In this document: positions 27,224-36,611 of the stretch, in pieces
Numbering within the stretch: the stretch's first letter is position 1
Layout of the letters: each line of letters starts with the position of its first letter
Origin: an uncultured Sporosarcina sp.
GTDB lineage: Bacteria > Bacillota > Bacilli > Bacillales_A > Planococcaceae
Direction: 5' to 3'
Length of the DNA stretch: 64,000 nt
Assembly (NCBI GenBank): GCA_947644645.1
Contig: CANSAF010000008.1
Span: forward strand, 19,412-83,411
The notes under the pieces: model-generated
Told to the model about the DNA's origin: nothing
The model's input: the letters and a program-made list of their open reading frames with translations, nothing else
Database searches by the model: none
Position numbers and translations under genes: made by a program

Positions 27224-28315
27224 ATGATGAAAGGACTTAAAAAGTGGCGTCTTTTTGCACTCTTAACAGCGCTTACTATTTTCCTTGCAGGTTGTGGTCA
27301 GCAAGAACTTTCTACGCTACTTCCAGCGGGTGAAGTTGCAAAAGACCAGTTCAACTTATTATTATTATCTTCAGGGATCATGTTATTAGTGATCTTAGTC
27401 GTTGTACTTATTTACGTTATCGCATTACTCCGCTTTAGACGTTCTAAGTTAGGCGAAGATCATATTCCTGAACAAGTTGAAGGAAGCCATACGCTAGAAC
27501 TTGTTTGGACAGTTATTCCAATTCTTTTAGTTCTTTTACTTGCAGTACCGACAGTTTACTACACTTATAAATTAGGTGATGTATCTGCAATGGTCGCAGT
27601 AAATGAAGATGGGGATGCTGAGAACTTAGTCGTGGATGTAACGGCAAAATTATACTGGTGGGAGTTTGAATACCCAGAACTTGGCGTTGTAACAGCGCAA
27701 GAGTTAGTCGTACCTATGGATGAAAGAGTATATTTCAACCTAATTGCAGCTGACGTAAAGCACTCATTCTGGATTCCAGCAGTCGGCGGTAAACTCGACA
27801 ATAACGTTGAGAACGTCAACAAGTTTTACTTAACATTTGAAAAAGATTCAAGAGATCTTGATGAAGGTGTATTCTTCGGTAAATGTGCTGAGCTTTGCGG
27901 ACCATCACATGCGCTTATGGACTTTAAAGTCAAAACATTAACACGTCCAGAGTTTGATGAGTGGGTTCTTGCAATGCAAGCAACTGAAGGTGCAACAGCT
28001 GATAAAGATTCAGCAGACATGGGTGAAGCGGTATTTGCAAACAGTTGTATTAGCTGTCACGCAGTTAGTGGTGTAGATGACCCAGCATACATGGGTGTTG
28101 ACCACGCAGGTGCTGTAGGACCAAACTTAACAACATTTGGTGACCGTAACCGTGTTGCAGGATTTATGGATCATGATGAAGAGTCACTGAAAAACTGGAT
28201 TACAGATACACAGAAATACAAGCCAGGTAACACAATGCCTTCGTTTGATCATTTATCAGATGAGGAGCTAGACGCTTTAACAGGTTATTTAATGGGTCTA
28301 ACTATTGAAGAGTAA
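27224..28315 (+). CDS. ctaC: Cytochrome caa3 oxidase subunit II with cytochrome c domain
   Basis: 363 residues. A lipoprotein signal (LAGC, Cys24), two membrane hairpin segments, the extracellular CuA domain (HSFWIPAVGGK and GKCAELCGPSHALM) and a fused C-terminal cytochrome c (CISCH, axial Met in NTMPSFDHLS). This is the caa3-type subunit II that accepts electrons from cytochrome c and passes them to CtaD. In the leader, AGGAGAGCAATCTCCT near 27167 could form a small hairpin. Confidence 0.96.
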   Translation: MMKGLKKWRLFALLTALTIFLAGCGQQELSTLLPAGEVAKDQFNLLLLSSGIMLLVILVVVLIYVIALLRFRRSKLGEDHIPEQVEGSHTLELVWTVIPILLVLLLAVPTVYYTYKLGDVSAMVAVNEDGDAENLVVDVTAKLYWWEFEYPELGVVTAQELVVPMDERVYFNLIAADVKHSFWIPAVGGKLDNNVENVNKFYLTFEKDSRDLDEGVFFGKCAELCGPSHALMDFKVKTLTRPEFDEWVLAMQATEGATADKDSADMGEAVFANSCISCHAVSGVDDPAYMGVDHAGAVGPNLTTFGDRNRVAGFMDHDEESLKNWITDTQKYKPGNTMPSFDHLSDEELDALTGYLMGLTIEE

Positions 28316-28347
28316 GGTAATTTGAATATGTAGAGGAGGTAAAACAA

Positions 28348-30222
28348 GTGAGTTCAGTTGCTCAAAAGAAAGGCTTCGGCGCGTGGTTATGGGATTGGAT
28401 GACAACAGTCGACCATAAAAAAATTGGTATTCTTTATTTCCTTGGAGGAGCGTTCTTCTTCGTCCTTGGTGGTATAGAAGCAATGATGATCCGTATCCAG
28501 CTTTTAAATCCGGAGAGTACTTTAATTAGTGCAGGTTTATTTAACCAGTTAATTACAATGCACGGAACGACAATGATTTTCCTAGCAGCGATGCCAATTT
28601 TATTTGGTTTTATGAACGCGATTATGCCACTGCAAATTGGTGCACGTGACGTAGCGTTTCCATTCATTAACTCATTAGGTTTTTGGATGTTTATGTTCGG
28701 TGGAATTTTCTTGAATATTTCATGGCTTGCGGGCGGTGCGCCTGATGCTGGATGGACTTCTTATACGTCACTAGCAATTACTTCACCAGGTCATGGTGTC
28801 GATTTCTATTCGATCGGTTTACAACTTGCAGGGGCAGGTACATTAATGTCAGGGATTAACTTCCTTGTAACAATCATTAATATGCGTGCACCGGGAATGA
28901 CGTATATGCGTATGCCACTATTTACGTGGACAACGTTTATCGCATCAGCGATGATTTTATTCGCATTCCCACCACTTACGGTAGGTCTGTTTTTCTTAAC
29001 ATTTGATCGTTTGTTCGGAGCAAACTTCTTCGATCATACGATGGGTGGTAACACAATTATTTGGGAGCATATTTTCTGGATTTTTGGTCACCCTGAAGTT
29101 TATATTCTAATTTTACCGGCATTCGGTATTTTCTCTGAAATATTCCCGACATTCGCTAAAAAGCGTTTATTCGGTTATACTTCAATGGTTTTTGCAACAG
29201 TACTTATTGGTTTCTTAGGATTCATGGTGTGGGCTCACCACATGTTTACAGTTGGTTTAGGTTCGACAGCGAACGCGATTTTCGCGGTTGCAACAATGGC
29301 GATTGCAGTACCTACTGGGGTTAAAATCTTTAACTGGCTGCTCACGATTTGGGGCGGTAGTATTAAAGTGACAACACCAATGTTATACGCAATTGCATTT
29401 ATTCCATCATTCGTAATGGGTGGGGTAACAGGTGTAATGCAAGGGGCTGCACCACTGGATTATCAGTTGCATGACTCTTACTTCATCGTTGCTCACTTCC
29501 ACTACGTAATTGTAGGTGGGGTAGTATTAGGTATTTTAGCGGCTACACATTATTGGTGGCCAAAAATGTTCGGTACAATGCTTAACGAAAAACTAGGTAA
29601 AGTAACATTCTGGTTCTTCTTTATTGGTTTCCATATGACATTCTTAATCCAACACTGGTTAGGATTCTGGGGAATGCCACGTCGTGTATTTACATACATG
29701 GATGGTCAAGGGTGGAACTTGGCGAACTATATTAGTACAGTTGGTGCATTCCTCATGGCGATTGGTGTAATCGTTCTTGTGATTAATGCGATTATGACAA
29801 CGGTTAAAAATGAACCTGTTGCAAATGATCCATGGGGTGACGGACGTACGCTTGAATGGGCGACACAATCACCACCTTTATACTATAACTTCCCACAAAC
29901 ACCACTTGTGCGTGGTTTAGATACAGTATGGATTGAAAAGCAAGAAGGTAATAAATCTGGTTTCACACCAGCAGTTCCATTACAAGATATTCATATGCCA
30001 CATGGTTCGATTATTCCGTTCCTAATGTCATTTGGATTATTCATTGCAGGATTTGGTGCAATGTATCGTTTAGAAACTGCATGGGGCTTACCATTATTAA
30101 TCTTTGGTCTGCTTTGGACATTCGTAGCAATGTCGGTTCGTTCTGTAAAAGACGATCTTGGTTATTATGTTCCAAAAGAAGAAATTTTAGAGGATATGAA
30201 GCGTGAAGGGGGTCAAAAATAA
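28348..30222 (+). CDS. ctaD: Cytochrome caa3 oxidase subunit I
   Basis: 624 residues with 12 or more membrane segments. Heme and CuB ligands are visible: ITMHGTTMIF (low-spin heme His), HPEVYILILPAFG (cross-linked His-Tyr), WAHHMF, and the HFHYVIVGG pair. This is the catalytic proton-pumping subunit reducing oxygen. GTG start behind AGAGGAGG. Its last base is shared with ctaE (stop/start overlap of 1 nt). Confidence 0.97.
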   Translation: MSSVAQKKGFGAWLWDWMTTVDHKKIGILYFLGGAFFFVLGGIEAMMIRIQLLNPESTLISAGLFNQLITMHGTTMIFLAAMPILFGFMNAIMPLQIGARDVAFPFINSLGFWMFMFGGIFLNISWLAGGAPDAGWTSYTSLAITSPGHGVDFYSIGLQLAGAGTLMSGINFLVTIINMRAPGMTYMRMPLFTWTTFIASAMILFAFPPLTVGLFFLTFDRLFGANFFDHTMGGNTIIWEHIFWIFGHPEVYILILPAFGIFSEIFPTFAKKRLFGYTSMVFATVLIGFLGFMVWAHHMFTVGLGSTANAIFAVATMAIAVPTGVKIFNWLLTIWGGSIKVTTPMLYAIAFIPSFVMGGVTGVMQGAAPLDYQLHDSYFIVAHFHYVIVGGVVLGILAATHYWWPKMFGTMLNEKLGKVTFWFFFIGFHMTFLIQHWLGFWGMPRRVFTYMDGQGWNLANYISTVGAFLMAIGVIVLVINAIMTTVKNEPVANDPWGDGRTLEWATQSPPLYYNFPQTPLVRGLDTVWIEKQEGNKSGFTPAVPLQDIHMPHGSIIPFLMSFGLFIAGFGAMYRLETAWGLPLLIFGLLWTFVAMSVRSVKDDLGYYVPKEEILEDMKREGGQK

Positions 30223-30848
30223 TGGATTTAAATCAGAAATTCACCCCTGAAACTTGGCCCGAGAAACCTGAACTGGCGACGTTCGAAGGTAAAAATAAGT
30301 TCGTTGGTTTCTGGCTCTTCCTTGGTGGAGAAGTAATTTTATTTGCGACGTTATTTGCGACATACTTAGCGTTAAAAAATAAAGGGCCAGAGGGTCTGGA
30401 GTTCACTACACAAGGACTATTTGAATTACCACTTGTATTTGTTATGACGATGTTATTATTAACATCTTCATTAACAAGTGTTTATGCAATGTATCACTTA
30501 AGAAACTTCAACTTTAGAAAGATGCAATTATGGCTTGGATTTACAGCATTTTTAGGGCTAGGTTTCTTAATGCTTGAAGTATATGAGTTCGTTCACTATG
30601 TAGGTTTAGGCTTCACATATGGAAATAGTGCGTTCAGTTCTGCATTCTATACGCTTGTCGGAACACATGGTTTCCACGTGGCAATCGGACTTGTTTGGAT
30701 TACGTTATTAATTTTCAGAAATGCGAAGCGTGGTTTAAACTTATATAACGCGTCTAAGTACTATACATTCTCGTTATATTGGCATTTCATTGACGTTGTC
30801 TGGGTATTCATCTTCACTGCAGTCTATTTGATGGGAGTGGTAGGTTAA
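30222..30848 (+). CDS. ctaE: Cytochrome caa3 oxidase subunit III
   Basis: 208 residues with five membrane segments; the conserved GTHGFHVAIGL and YWHFIDVVWVFIF are the subunit III hallmarks. Membrane subunit of the oxidase, tightly coupled to ctaD (overlap) and ctaF (1-nt gap). Confidence 0.96.
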   Translation: MDLNQKFTPETWPEKPELATFEGKNKFVGFWLFLGGEVILFATLFATYLALKNKGPEGLEFTTQGLFELPLVFVMTMLLLTSSLTSVYAMYHLRNFNFRKMQLWLGFTAFLGLGFLMLEVYEFVHYVGLGFTYGNSAFSSAFYTLVGTHGFHVAIGLVWITLLIFRNAKRGLNLYNASKYYTFSLYWHFIDVVWVFIFTAVYLMGVVG

Positions 30849-30849
30849 T

Positions 30850-31200
30850 ATGGCAGAATTCGAAATTTATGAAAAGACACAGAGTGAGCTGGAAATTGGC
30901 AGACTACGTGCGAAAAGAGGTATGCGTGCGCAAGTAATCATGTTCTCGATGATGATTTTCTTGACAATGCTTTCTTTTTCAATCGTATTGGCATATAATG
31001 CTGACATTATTGGTTTTTCTAAGTTTTTCGTAATTCCAGTAATTTTATTATTCGCGGCTGTTCAAGTTGGCTTACAACTGTATTATTTCATGCATATGAA
31101 TGAAGAAGGTCACGGAATTCCTGAAATGTTCATGTTTACAGGAGCATTGATTGCATTCCTGATTGTTCTAACTTTCGTTACAATCGTTTGGTGGAACTAA
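30850..31200 (+). CDS. ctaF: Cytochrome caa3 oxidase subunit IV (CtaF)
   Basis: 116 residues with three membrane segments, including the Gram-positive subunit IV pattern VGLQLYYFMHMNEEGHG. Last gene of the ctaBCDEF unit, followed by a terminator. Confidence 0.93.
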   Translation: MAEFEIYEKTQSELEIGRLRAKRGMRAQVIMFSMMIFLTMLSFSIVLAYNADIIGFSKFFVIPVILLFAAVQVGLQLYYFMHMNEEGHGIPEMFMFTGALIAFLIVLTFVTIVWWN

Positions 31201-31210
31201 TATGAATGAG

Positions 31211-31253
31211 GAGGCTGTCTGGTAGCATTGCTATCAGACGCCTCTTTTTTATT
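31211..31253 (+). terminator. Terminator of ctaBCDEF
   Basis: GAGGCTGTCTGGTAGC...GCTATCAGACGCCTC followed by TTTTTTATT. Confidence 0.92.
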
Positions 31254-31368
31254 GAGATAAAAGCAATTTTTTTATTCGAAATTATCATTTGTCATAGTTC
31301 ATTCATTGAGTTCACCATGCTGTTTGTTTTATAATGGAAGGACAGACTAGAAGAAGGAGCGATGGCGA

Positions 31369-32292
31369 ATGCCTTTAAGTATATTTGGATTTCGGGCGTT
31401 ATGGAGTCCGTATTACGCATTAGCACTACTTGCTGTAGTTGTTCTTTATTTTTTAATTACAGTAAAATGGCGTCATAAATTTGAAAATAGTACGGCGTTA
31501 ACGAAAAAGGAAGCAAGTTTCTTTTTATTAGGGATGGCTTTACTTTATATTTTGAAAGGGTCTCCAGTTGATTTATTAGGTCATATTTTATTTACTGTCC
31601 ATATGGTACAAATGGCTTTCTTATTATTACTGGTTGCACCGATATTTATTATGGGTATTCCGAATTGGATATGGGAAAAAATATTTGAAGTGAAAATCAT
31701 CGATAAAATTTTCAGGTTTTTCACGAAACCACTCATTGCCTTATTAATGTTTGGTTTAGCGTTTTCTGCTTATCACTATCCAATGATTTTAGATGAAGTA
31801 AAATTAAGCTTAATCGGTCACGCATTATTTACGACAGTAGTGTTTATGTCTGCGATTTTTTATTGGTGGCCAGTTGTCAATACATTAGAAGATCAACCAA
31901 AAGTACATGGTTTAAAAAAGATTGGTTATGTCATTTTAAGTGCGATTTTAATTACTCCGGCTTGTACATTAATTATTTTCGCGGATACGCCGATGTATGC
32001 AACGTATACGGACGGTGAGGCGTGGTTGCAGGCAATGGCGCTTTGTGTTCCTTCAGGGACGTTAGCGGGGCTTTCAGGACTTGGTATTTCAGGTCCTGAA
32101 ATGTTTACGGACATGTCTCCTTTATATGACCAGCAACTTGGTGGAATTTTGATGAAAGTATCACAAGAATTGATTTATGTATTTGTTATTGGAAAAATCT
32201 TTTACTCATGGGCAAATGATGAAAGAAAAAATGCCGATGAAATTACAAGACAAGAATTATTAAAACACCAAGCATTACATTCAAACAGGTAA
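31369..32292 (+). CDS. ctaG: caa3 oxidase assembly factor CtaG
   Basis: 307 residues with seven or so membrane segments; HMVQMAFLLLLVAPIFIMGIP, FSAYHYPMI and SPLYDQQLGG fit the caa3_CtaG family. Required in B. subtilis for CtaCDEF oxidase assembly, probably copper delivery to CuB. It has its own terminators on both sides, so it is transcribed apart from ctaB-F. AGAAGGAG precedes the ATG. Confidence 0.93.
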   Translation: MPLSIFGFRALWSPYYALALLAVVVLYFLITVKWRHKFENSTALTKKEASFFLLGMALLYILKGSPVDLLGHILFTVHMVQMAFLLLLVAPIFIMGIPNWIWEKIFEVKIIDKIFRFFTKPLIALLMFGLAFSAYHYPMILDEVKLSLIGHALFTTVVFMSAIFYWWPVVNTLEDQPKVHGLKKIGYVILSAILITPACTLIIFADTPMYATYTDGEAWLQAMALCVPSGTLAGLSGLGISGPEMFTDMSPLYDQQLGGILMKVSQELIYVFVIGKIFYSWANDERKNADEITRQELLKHQALHSNR

Positions 32293-32297
32293 AACCA

Positions 32298-32351
32298 GGA
32301 GCTTGTTCAAAAAGTCTAAGTGCGTGACTTTTTGAACAGCTCCATTTTTTT
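32298..32351 (+). terminator. Terminator of ctaG
   Basis: GGAGCTTGTTCAAAAAGTC...GACTTTTTGAACAGCTCC, then TTTTTTT. AAAGTC-family member. Confidence 0.93.
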
Positions 32352-32419
32352 GTATGCGTTTAGTTGATGCTTTCTTTTAGTGATTGGATGATCCGTTCAT
32401 GTACACCCAAACTCAATAA

Positions 32420-32475
32420 AACAAAAAAGGGAGGCGCCTTGAAAGTCACGAACTTCGACTTTCAACAGCAGCCTC
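32420..32475 (-). terminator. Terminator of the AI-2E/YtvI-type gene
   Basis: On the minus strand GAGGCTGCTGTTGAAAGTC...GACTTTCAAGGCGCCTC, then CCTTTTTTGTTTT. The stem overlaps the gene's 3' end by two bases. Confidence 0.88.
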
Positions 32476-33532
32476 ATATTTTTAGGTTAAAACGGATAAT
32501 ATTCGCTTCTCGTGCAGTTGTAAATAAAATGACGATGAGTGGCCCAATGAAAAATCCTAAAAAACCAAATAATTTTAAACCGATAAACATGGCAACCAAT
32601 GTTGGTAAAGGTTTAAGTCCGATTTGAGAACCCATCACTTTCGGTTCAACCGTTCTGCGGATAATAAGTAAAACCGCTGCAAGAATGGCTAATTTCGTAC
32701 CAGTACCGATATCCCCACTCACGAAATAATAAAGCGCCCACGGTCCTAAAATAATAATTGAACCAAGAATTGGGATTAAATCGATAATCCAAATGACAAA
32801 TGACATGACGAGCGCATATTCTGGTTTAATCATAAAGAGCCCAATTAATGAAACAGCCAAAATAATTAAGCTAACGAGAAATTGTGCTTTCAAAAAACCA
32901 AATAAAATAGAATTTAATTTCGTGACCATAAAGCGAACTTTTTCTTCTGTTGACTTTGTTAAAGATTTAAACACCATCTTCTTCAATTCTGGCAGTTCTA
33001 ACATAAATAGGAATAAGGCAATGATAAAAACAATTAAACTGACTAAGAAATTAGGAACTTCAGTTAAAAGTGCTGTGATTTTTTCATAACTAATTAATTC
33101 TAAAATGGATGTCCGCATTGAATCGAAGATGTTTTTAAACTCGTCTTGGATTCCATCTAGTACTTCTTTGGGCATGCCATCAGTAAAATGGAAAAGTTTA
33201 TTTTGCATATCAATCCACATACCCGAAAAAGTATTGAAATATTCTGGTGCTGCTTGGGTAAAATCGATAATTTTTCCAATGAGTTGGGTAACTGTATAAT
33301 ATAATAGCGATGAAATAATCGCTAAAATAAAAATAAAGACAGAAATCACAGCGGTTTTCCTTGTCCACTTAAATTGCTTTTCAACGAGCCTAACGAGCGG
33401 ATCGATAAGCATTGCGGTAAGTCCCGCGAATATGATAGGCAAGGAGACTGGAATAATATAAAAGAAAACGAATATTAGAAAAATAACGCCGAGTAAAATC
33501 ATAAAATTTCGTTTTGTAAACCATTTGGACAA
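32474..33532 (-). CDS. AI-2E/YtvI-family membrane permease
   Basis: 352 residues, eight hydrophobic segments in the AI-2E transporter pattern: an N-terminal pair, a long amphipathic middle region, and the conserved LIPILGSIIILGPWALYYFVSGD and GLKPLPTLVAMFIGLKLFGFLGFFIGP segments. The closest family known to me is B. subtilis YtvI, a sporulation integral membrane protein. TTG 33532 is chosen because GGAGG ends 8 nt upstream; the frame to 33547 would contain its own ribosome binding site. Substrate unknown. Confidence 0.8.
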   Translation of the reverse strand: MSKWFTKRNFMILLGVIFLIFVFFYIIPVSLPIIFAGLTAMLIDPLVRLVEKQFKWTRKTAVISVFIFILAIISSLLYYTVTQLIGKIIDFTQAAPEYFNTFSGMWIDMQNKLFHFTDGMPKEVLDGIQDEFKNIFDSMRTSILELISYEKITALLTEVPNFLVSLIVFIIALFLFMLELPELKKMVFKSLTKSTEEKVRFMVTKLNSILFGFLKAQFLVSLIILAVSLIGLFMIKPEYALVMSFVIWIIDLIPILGSIIILGPWALYYFVSGDIGTGTKLAILAAVLLIIRRTVEPKVMGSQIGLKPLPTLVAMFIGLKLFGFLGFFIGPLIVILFTTAREANIIRFNLKI

Positions 33533-33623
33533 TACATATTCCTCCAATAAAATTGATTACTTTAATTATAACCAAATATTTTCTTTTGAATAGAGCTTTT
33601 TTGTTTCGGCGTAAATTATTTTT

Positions 33624-33675
33624 GAAAAAAGAGCATTTGGATTGTCTTTAATTAGACTTTCCAAATGCTCTTTTT
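33624..33675. terminator. Terminator of the yugN-like gene (usable in both directions)
   Basis: AAAGAGCATTTGGA...TCCAAATGCTCTTT stem with inner TGTC/GACT bases; T-runs on both strands. It follows the minus-strand yugN-like gene. Confidence 0.9.
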
Positions 33676-33681
33676 GCTTGA

Positions 33682-34050
33682 TTAAGCTTTTTTAAGATTA
33701 TGTTTCTCAAGTGCTGCATAAACTTGTTTTAAAGTCTCTTCACAGTCTTTTAAAAGGCTTTTAGGGAAATGCTCATCTTCACCGTACTCTACGCCGAATG
33801 GGTAGTAGTGTTTGCCAACGACAGGCTTTTTAAGTTGGATAATTGCATTACGTGCATCCACATCGCCTTCAAGCGCGTAACCGAAAATACGTAAGTAGAA
33901 TGTACCTTCTTTAAGCGTATATTTTTTATCGTAAGTGACACGCTCATAGTCCCATTGTCCACCACGTACTAAATTATGCTGTAGCATGATTTCATCGAGT
34001 ATGAAAATTTCAGAAACGATATTTTCAACATTAGTGTTTTCAAAATACAT
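33682..34050 (-). CDS. YugN-like protein
   Basis: 122 residues. RGGQWDYERVTYDKKYTLKEG and YLRIFGYALEGDVDARNA with VGKHYYPFGVEYGEDEHFP match the YugN-like family (single-domain, cytoplasmic, unknown function). AAGGAGG lies before the ATG on the minus strand. B. subtilis yugN is elsewhere, so this is a local rearrangement relative to that genome. Confidence 0.83.
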   Translation of the reverse strand: MYFENTNVENIVSEIFILDEIMLQHNLVRGGQWDYERVTYDKKYTLKEGTFYLRIFGYALEGDVDARNAIIQLKKPVVGKHYYPFGVEYGEDEHFPKSLLKDCEETLKQVYAALEKHNLKKA

Positions 34051-34398
34051 TTATTAAATCCTCCTTTTATCATCGTCCAGTCAATATACTATACCTATCC
34101 ATAATAGAACAATTTGGTCATAGTTGCAATGGCAAGATTGTGTCTACACAATTTAGACTTCGACGTGATGTTATTAGACAAAAGTATTTTCCCCTAAAAT
34201 AAAATAAAAAAGTAATCAATTTTATTCGTAATTCAAATTAATATGGATTATGATTAAATTAAGTGATTTTTTATAAATGATGAAGATTTATTATGAAGCG
34301 TAGTGAAGAAAAGTTGGTCAGATTAAGAGACCTTTTAAGGATAGAATCTTTGTAAATTTCATCGAAAGAAGCTCAAAAGAGGGAGCGAATGACGTGAA
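34051..34398. other. Long intergenic region before ylbC
   Basis: About 350 nt between divergent yugN-like and ylbC. Very AT-rich in the middle (34180-34280). I see no hairpin with a T-run, no recognised RNA element and no frame with a good ribosome binding site until GAGGGAG at 34379. Confidence 0.5.
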
Positions 34399-34479
34399 AT
34401 GAACGAATACTCAAACAGATGGCGTATAGATTGCCATGATTTCATTGAAAGCAGGGATTATTTTGAAGAAGATTATTAG
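34399..34479 (+). CDS. Candidate 26-residue upstream frame overlapping ylbC
   Basis: ATG 34399 opens MNEYSNRWRIDCHDF... and stops at 34477-34479, overlapping the ylbC TTG start at 34463. GAGGGAG (34379-34385) is 13 nt upstream, longer than ideal. It might couple to ylbC translation or be spurious. Confidence 0.22.
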   Translation: MNEYSNRWRIDCHDFIESRDYFEEDY

Positions 34480-35581
34480 AATAGCGGTGCTGCTTATTCT
34501 TGTCCTCATTCTGTTTTATGTAATGGGAAATTGGGAGAAAGATAATAAGCCTTTAGAATCTCCAGTGAAACACGGTTCTGCAGTACCTGTTGAAGATAAA
34601 GGAATTGGTTCTGCCATTCCACAAACATCAAGACCAGATGAAGGTTTATCGATTTATATTGGAAAGTCTGTTGAAGAAATTGTAGAAAATTTTGGCGAGC
34701 CAGATCGCATTGAACCTTCTTATTATCCGTATGATTGGTGGGTTTATCAAAAAGACTATCAAATCATTGTAGGCGTGACGCATGATGGTTTGGTAAATCA
34801 ACTATACACAGCAACGGATCAAACAAATATTGCACCTTTTGAGATGGGGCAATCCATCGATGATATTTACCGTTTTACAATTGTTGGTTCTGAAGTCGAT
34901 GTAGAGCTTGATGAAAATAGCTATACATTTTCATTGAATAGTGAGGATATGCAAACACGTCCTTTAATTATTTTCCAAGATTTATTTGCACAATTATATA
35001 TCGACCGGGAAAAAGGTGAGTTAAAAGGCATTCGTTTTATTGATCCGGAAACTTTAATTCTTCATCAACCTTATGAAATGACTTATATGGGCGAATTGCT
35101 CGTAGCGAAACCGCCATCTTCAGCACAGTTATTAGAAGGGAATCAAACAGCTGAAAGGCAAATTTTTGAAATCACTAATTTAATTAGAAAAAGTTATCGA
35201 TTACCGGAGTTACAGCGGGATTATACTTTAGGGCAATTTGCGAGGAAGCATAGCGAAATGCTCGCTTTTGAAAATATTGGTCAAGAAGAAACTGAGAAGA
35301 TTGACAGTTTAACGAATCGGTTGAAGTTAGCCGAAATTGAACATAAAAAAGCGGGGGAGAATACAGCATTTCATTATGCTGACGCGATTGAAGCGGTACA
35401 TGGTTGGCTGAATTCGCCAGAACATCGAAAAGTACTTTTAGGGAAAGATTTTACACATATGGGCACAGGAGCATATGGCAATTATTTTACCCAAACGTTT
35501 ATCAAGTCTGTAGCGGATGGAAATGATGAAATCGAGGAAGAAGATTCAACACCTATTTCAAGAGGAGAAAATATAGAATGA
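34463..35581 (+). CDS. ylbC: YlbC-like exported CAP-domain protein
   Basis: 372 residues. An N-terminal membrane anchor (IIRIAVLLILVLILFYVMG) is followed by the CAP-associated N domain (IYIGKSVEEIVENFGEPDRIEPS...) and a C-terminal CAP/SCP-like domain with HSEMLAFENI and GENTAFHYADAIEAVHGWLNSPEHRKVLL. Synteny and domain order match B. subtilis YlbC. Extracytoplasmic, function unknown. TTG 34463 is favoured (GCAGGGA upstream, MKKI-type start) over ATG 34436, which has no ribosome binding site. Confidence 0.85.
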   Translation: MKKIIRIAVLLILVLILFYVMGNWEKDNKPLESPVKHGSAVPVEDKGIGSAIPQTSRPDEGLSIYIGKSVEEIVENFGEPDRIEPSYYPYDWWVYQKDYQIIVGVTHDGLVNQLYTATDQTNIAPFEMGQSIDDIYRFTIVGSEVDVELDENSYTFSLNSEDMQTRPLIIFQDLFAQLYIDREKGELKGIRFIDPETLILHQPYEMTYMGELLVAKPPSSAQLLEGNQTAERQIFEITNLIRKSYRLPELQRDYTLGQFARKHSEMLAFENIGQEETEKIDSLTNRLKLAEIEHKKAGENTAFHYADAIEAVHGWLNSPEHRKVLLGKDFTHMGTGAYGNYFTQTFIKSVADGNDEIEEEDSTPISRGENIE

Positions 35582-35586
35582 AAGTA

Positions 35587-35638
35587 GAGGCGTCTTAAAA
35601 GTCGAAGGGTCACGACGATTAGGACGCCTCTTGTTTTC
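35587..35638 (+). terminator. Terminator of ylbC
   Basis: GAGGCGTCTTAAAAGTCG...CGACGATTAGGACGCCTC followed by TTGTTTT. Confidence 0.85.
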
Positions 35639-35689
35639 ATATACGTGAAAGCGAGTTAAGAAAAACCACAATAAACAAGTTAAACGCTT

Positions 35690-36424
35690 TTATTGTAAGC
35701 CAATCCAAGTACCTGTCTCATCATGGGTAATGCCTCTAATATATAATGGAATCGATTTTTCTTCTGCCCAAAGTGCCGCTTTTTTTTGAACAATGCCATT
35801 ATCATCTGTTAATAGTTCAAGGAATTGTTCGAAAGTTAAAAAATCGAATTTTTCATAAGTCGTTACAATATCAGGATCTCCAGTAAGTACACCAGGTACA
35901 TCTTTAAAAAATTCAACATGAGTTGCTTGCAGGGCATCTGCCAATGCAACGGCTGTTAAATCACTTCCTCCTCTTCCTAATGTCATTACATCTCCTTTCT
36001 GGTTCATTCCTTGAAATCCCGGAATAATAATACAATCGAGTTCTTCAAACGTTTGTAAAATAAAAGCTGTATCGATATCAGTAATTTTTGCAGCACCGAA
36101 TGCTCCTGTCGTCATCATGCCAGATTGTTTGCCGTGCAGCACTTTGTTATTAATCCCAAATTGCTGCAGTTCAGCAGATAGAACTGCAGCAGCAATCAGT
36201 TCCCCACAAGAAGCAATTAAATCTTTAGATGCGGCATCATAAGCGAGTGCTTCCGAAAGTGTTATTAAGCTATCTGTCGCATAAGGGTCTCCGAAGCGTC
36301 CGATTGCAGAAACGATAATGACAACTTTTTTATGTTTTTTTAAAGCTTGTTGTATATGGAGCATACTGTAGTTTCTCATTTCTTCATCTTGCATTGCAAC
36401 ACCGCCAAATTTTTGCACAATCAT
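35690..36424 (-). CDS. Aspartokinase-like amino acid kinase without ACT domains
   Basis: 244 residues, only the amino acid kinase domain: KFGG at 5-8, GRGGSDLTAVALADALQA and FFKDVPGVLTGDPDIV. Normal aspartokinases are near 400 residues with two C-terminal ACT domains that bind lysine/threonine; these are absent here, and the frame ends naturally. It could be a feedback-insensitive aspartokinase or a relative with another substrate. ATG 36424 fits GTTGGGGA and the family start. It diverges from murE across 187 nt, hinting at a link to peptidoglycan amino acid supply (inference). Confidence 0.8.
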   Translation of the reverse strand: MIVQKFGGVAMQDEEMRNYSMLHIQQALKKHKKVVIIVSAIGRFGDPYATDSLITLSEALAYDAASKDLIASCGELIAAAVLSAELQQFGINNKVLHGKQSGMMTTGAFGAAKITDIDTAFILQTFEELDCIIIPGFQGMNQKGDVMTLGRGGSDLTAVALADALQATHVEFFKDVPGVLTGDPDIVTTYEKFDFLTFEQFLELLTDDNGIVQKKAALWAEEKSIPLYIRGITHDETGTWIGLQ

Positions 36425-36611
36425 AAAAGTCCCCAACTTTCTTCGTGTCATTCAAAACATTCTATTCATACGATAATCCAGAAGTGTTTTCATTTAACTA
36501 AATGTAGGCGTCGTTTTTTGCTTGATAAATGGCGCAATTGAAGGTAAAGCAAATCGTACGTTTTCAATAGCATATTCAATGTTTATAAAAATGTTCAGGG
36601 AGGAGAAGGCT

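Noticed and set aside
35690-36424. Truncated aspartokinase pseudogene
   Set aside because: Reading frame, start site and catalytic motifs are intact and no ACT-domain remnant is seen downstream; treated as a real single-domain kinase.
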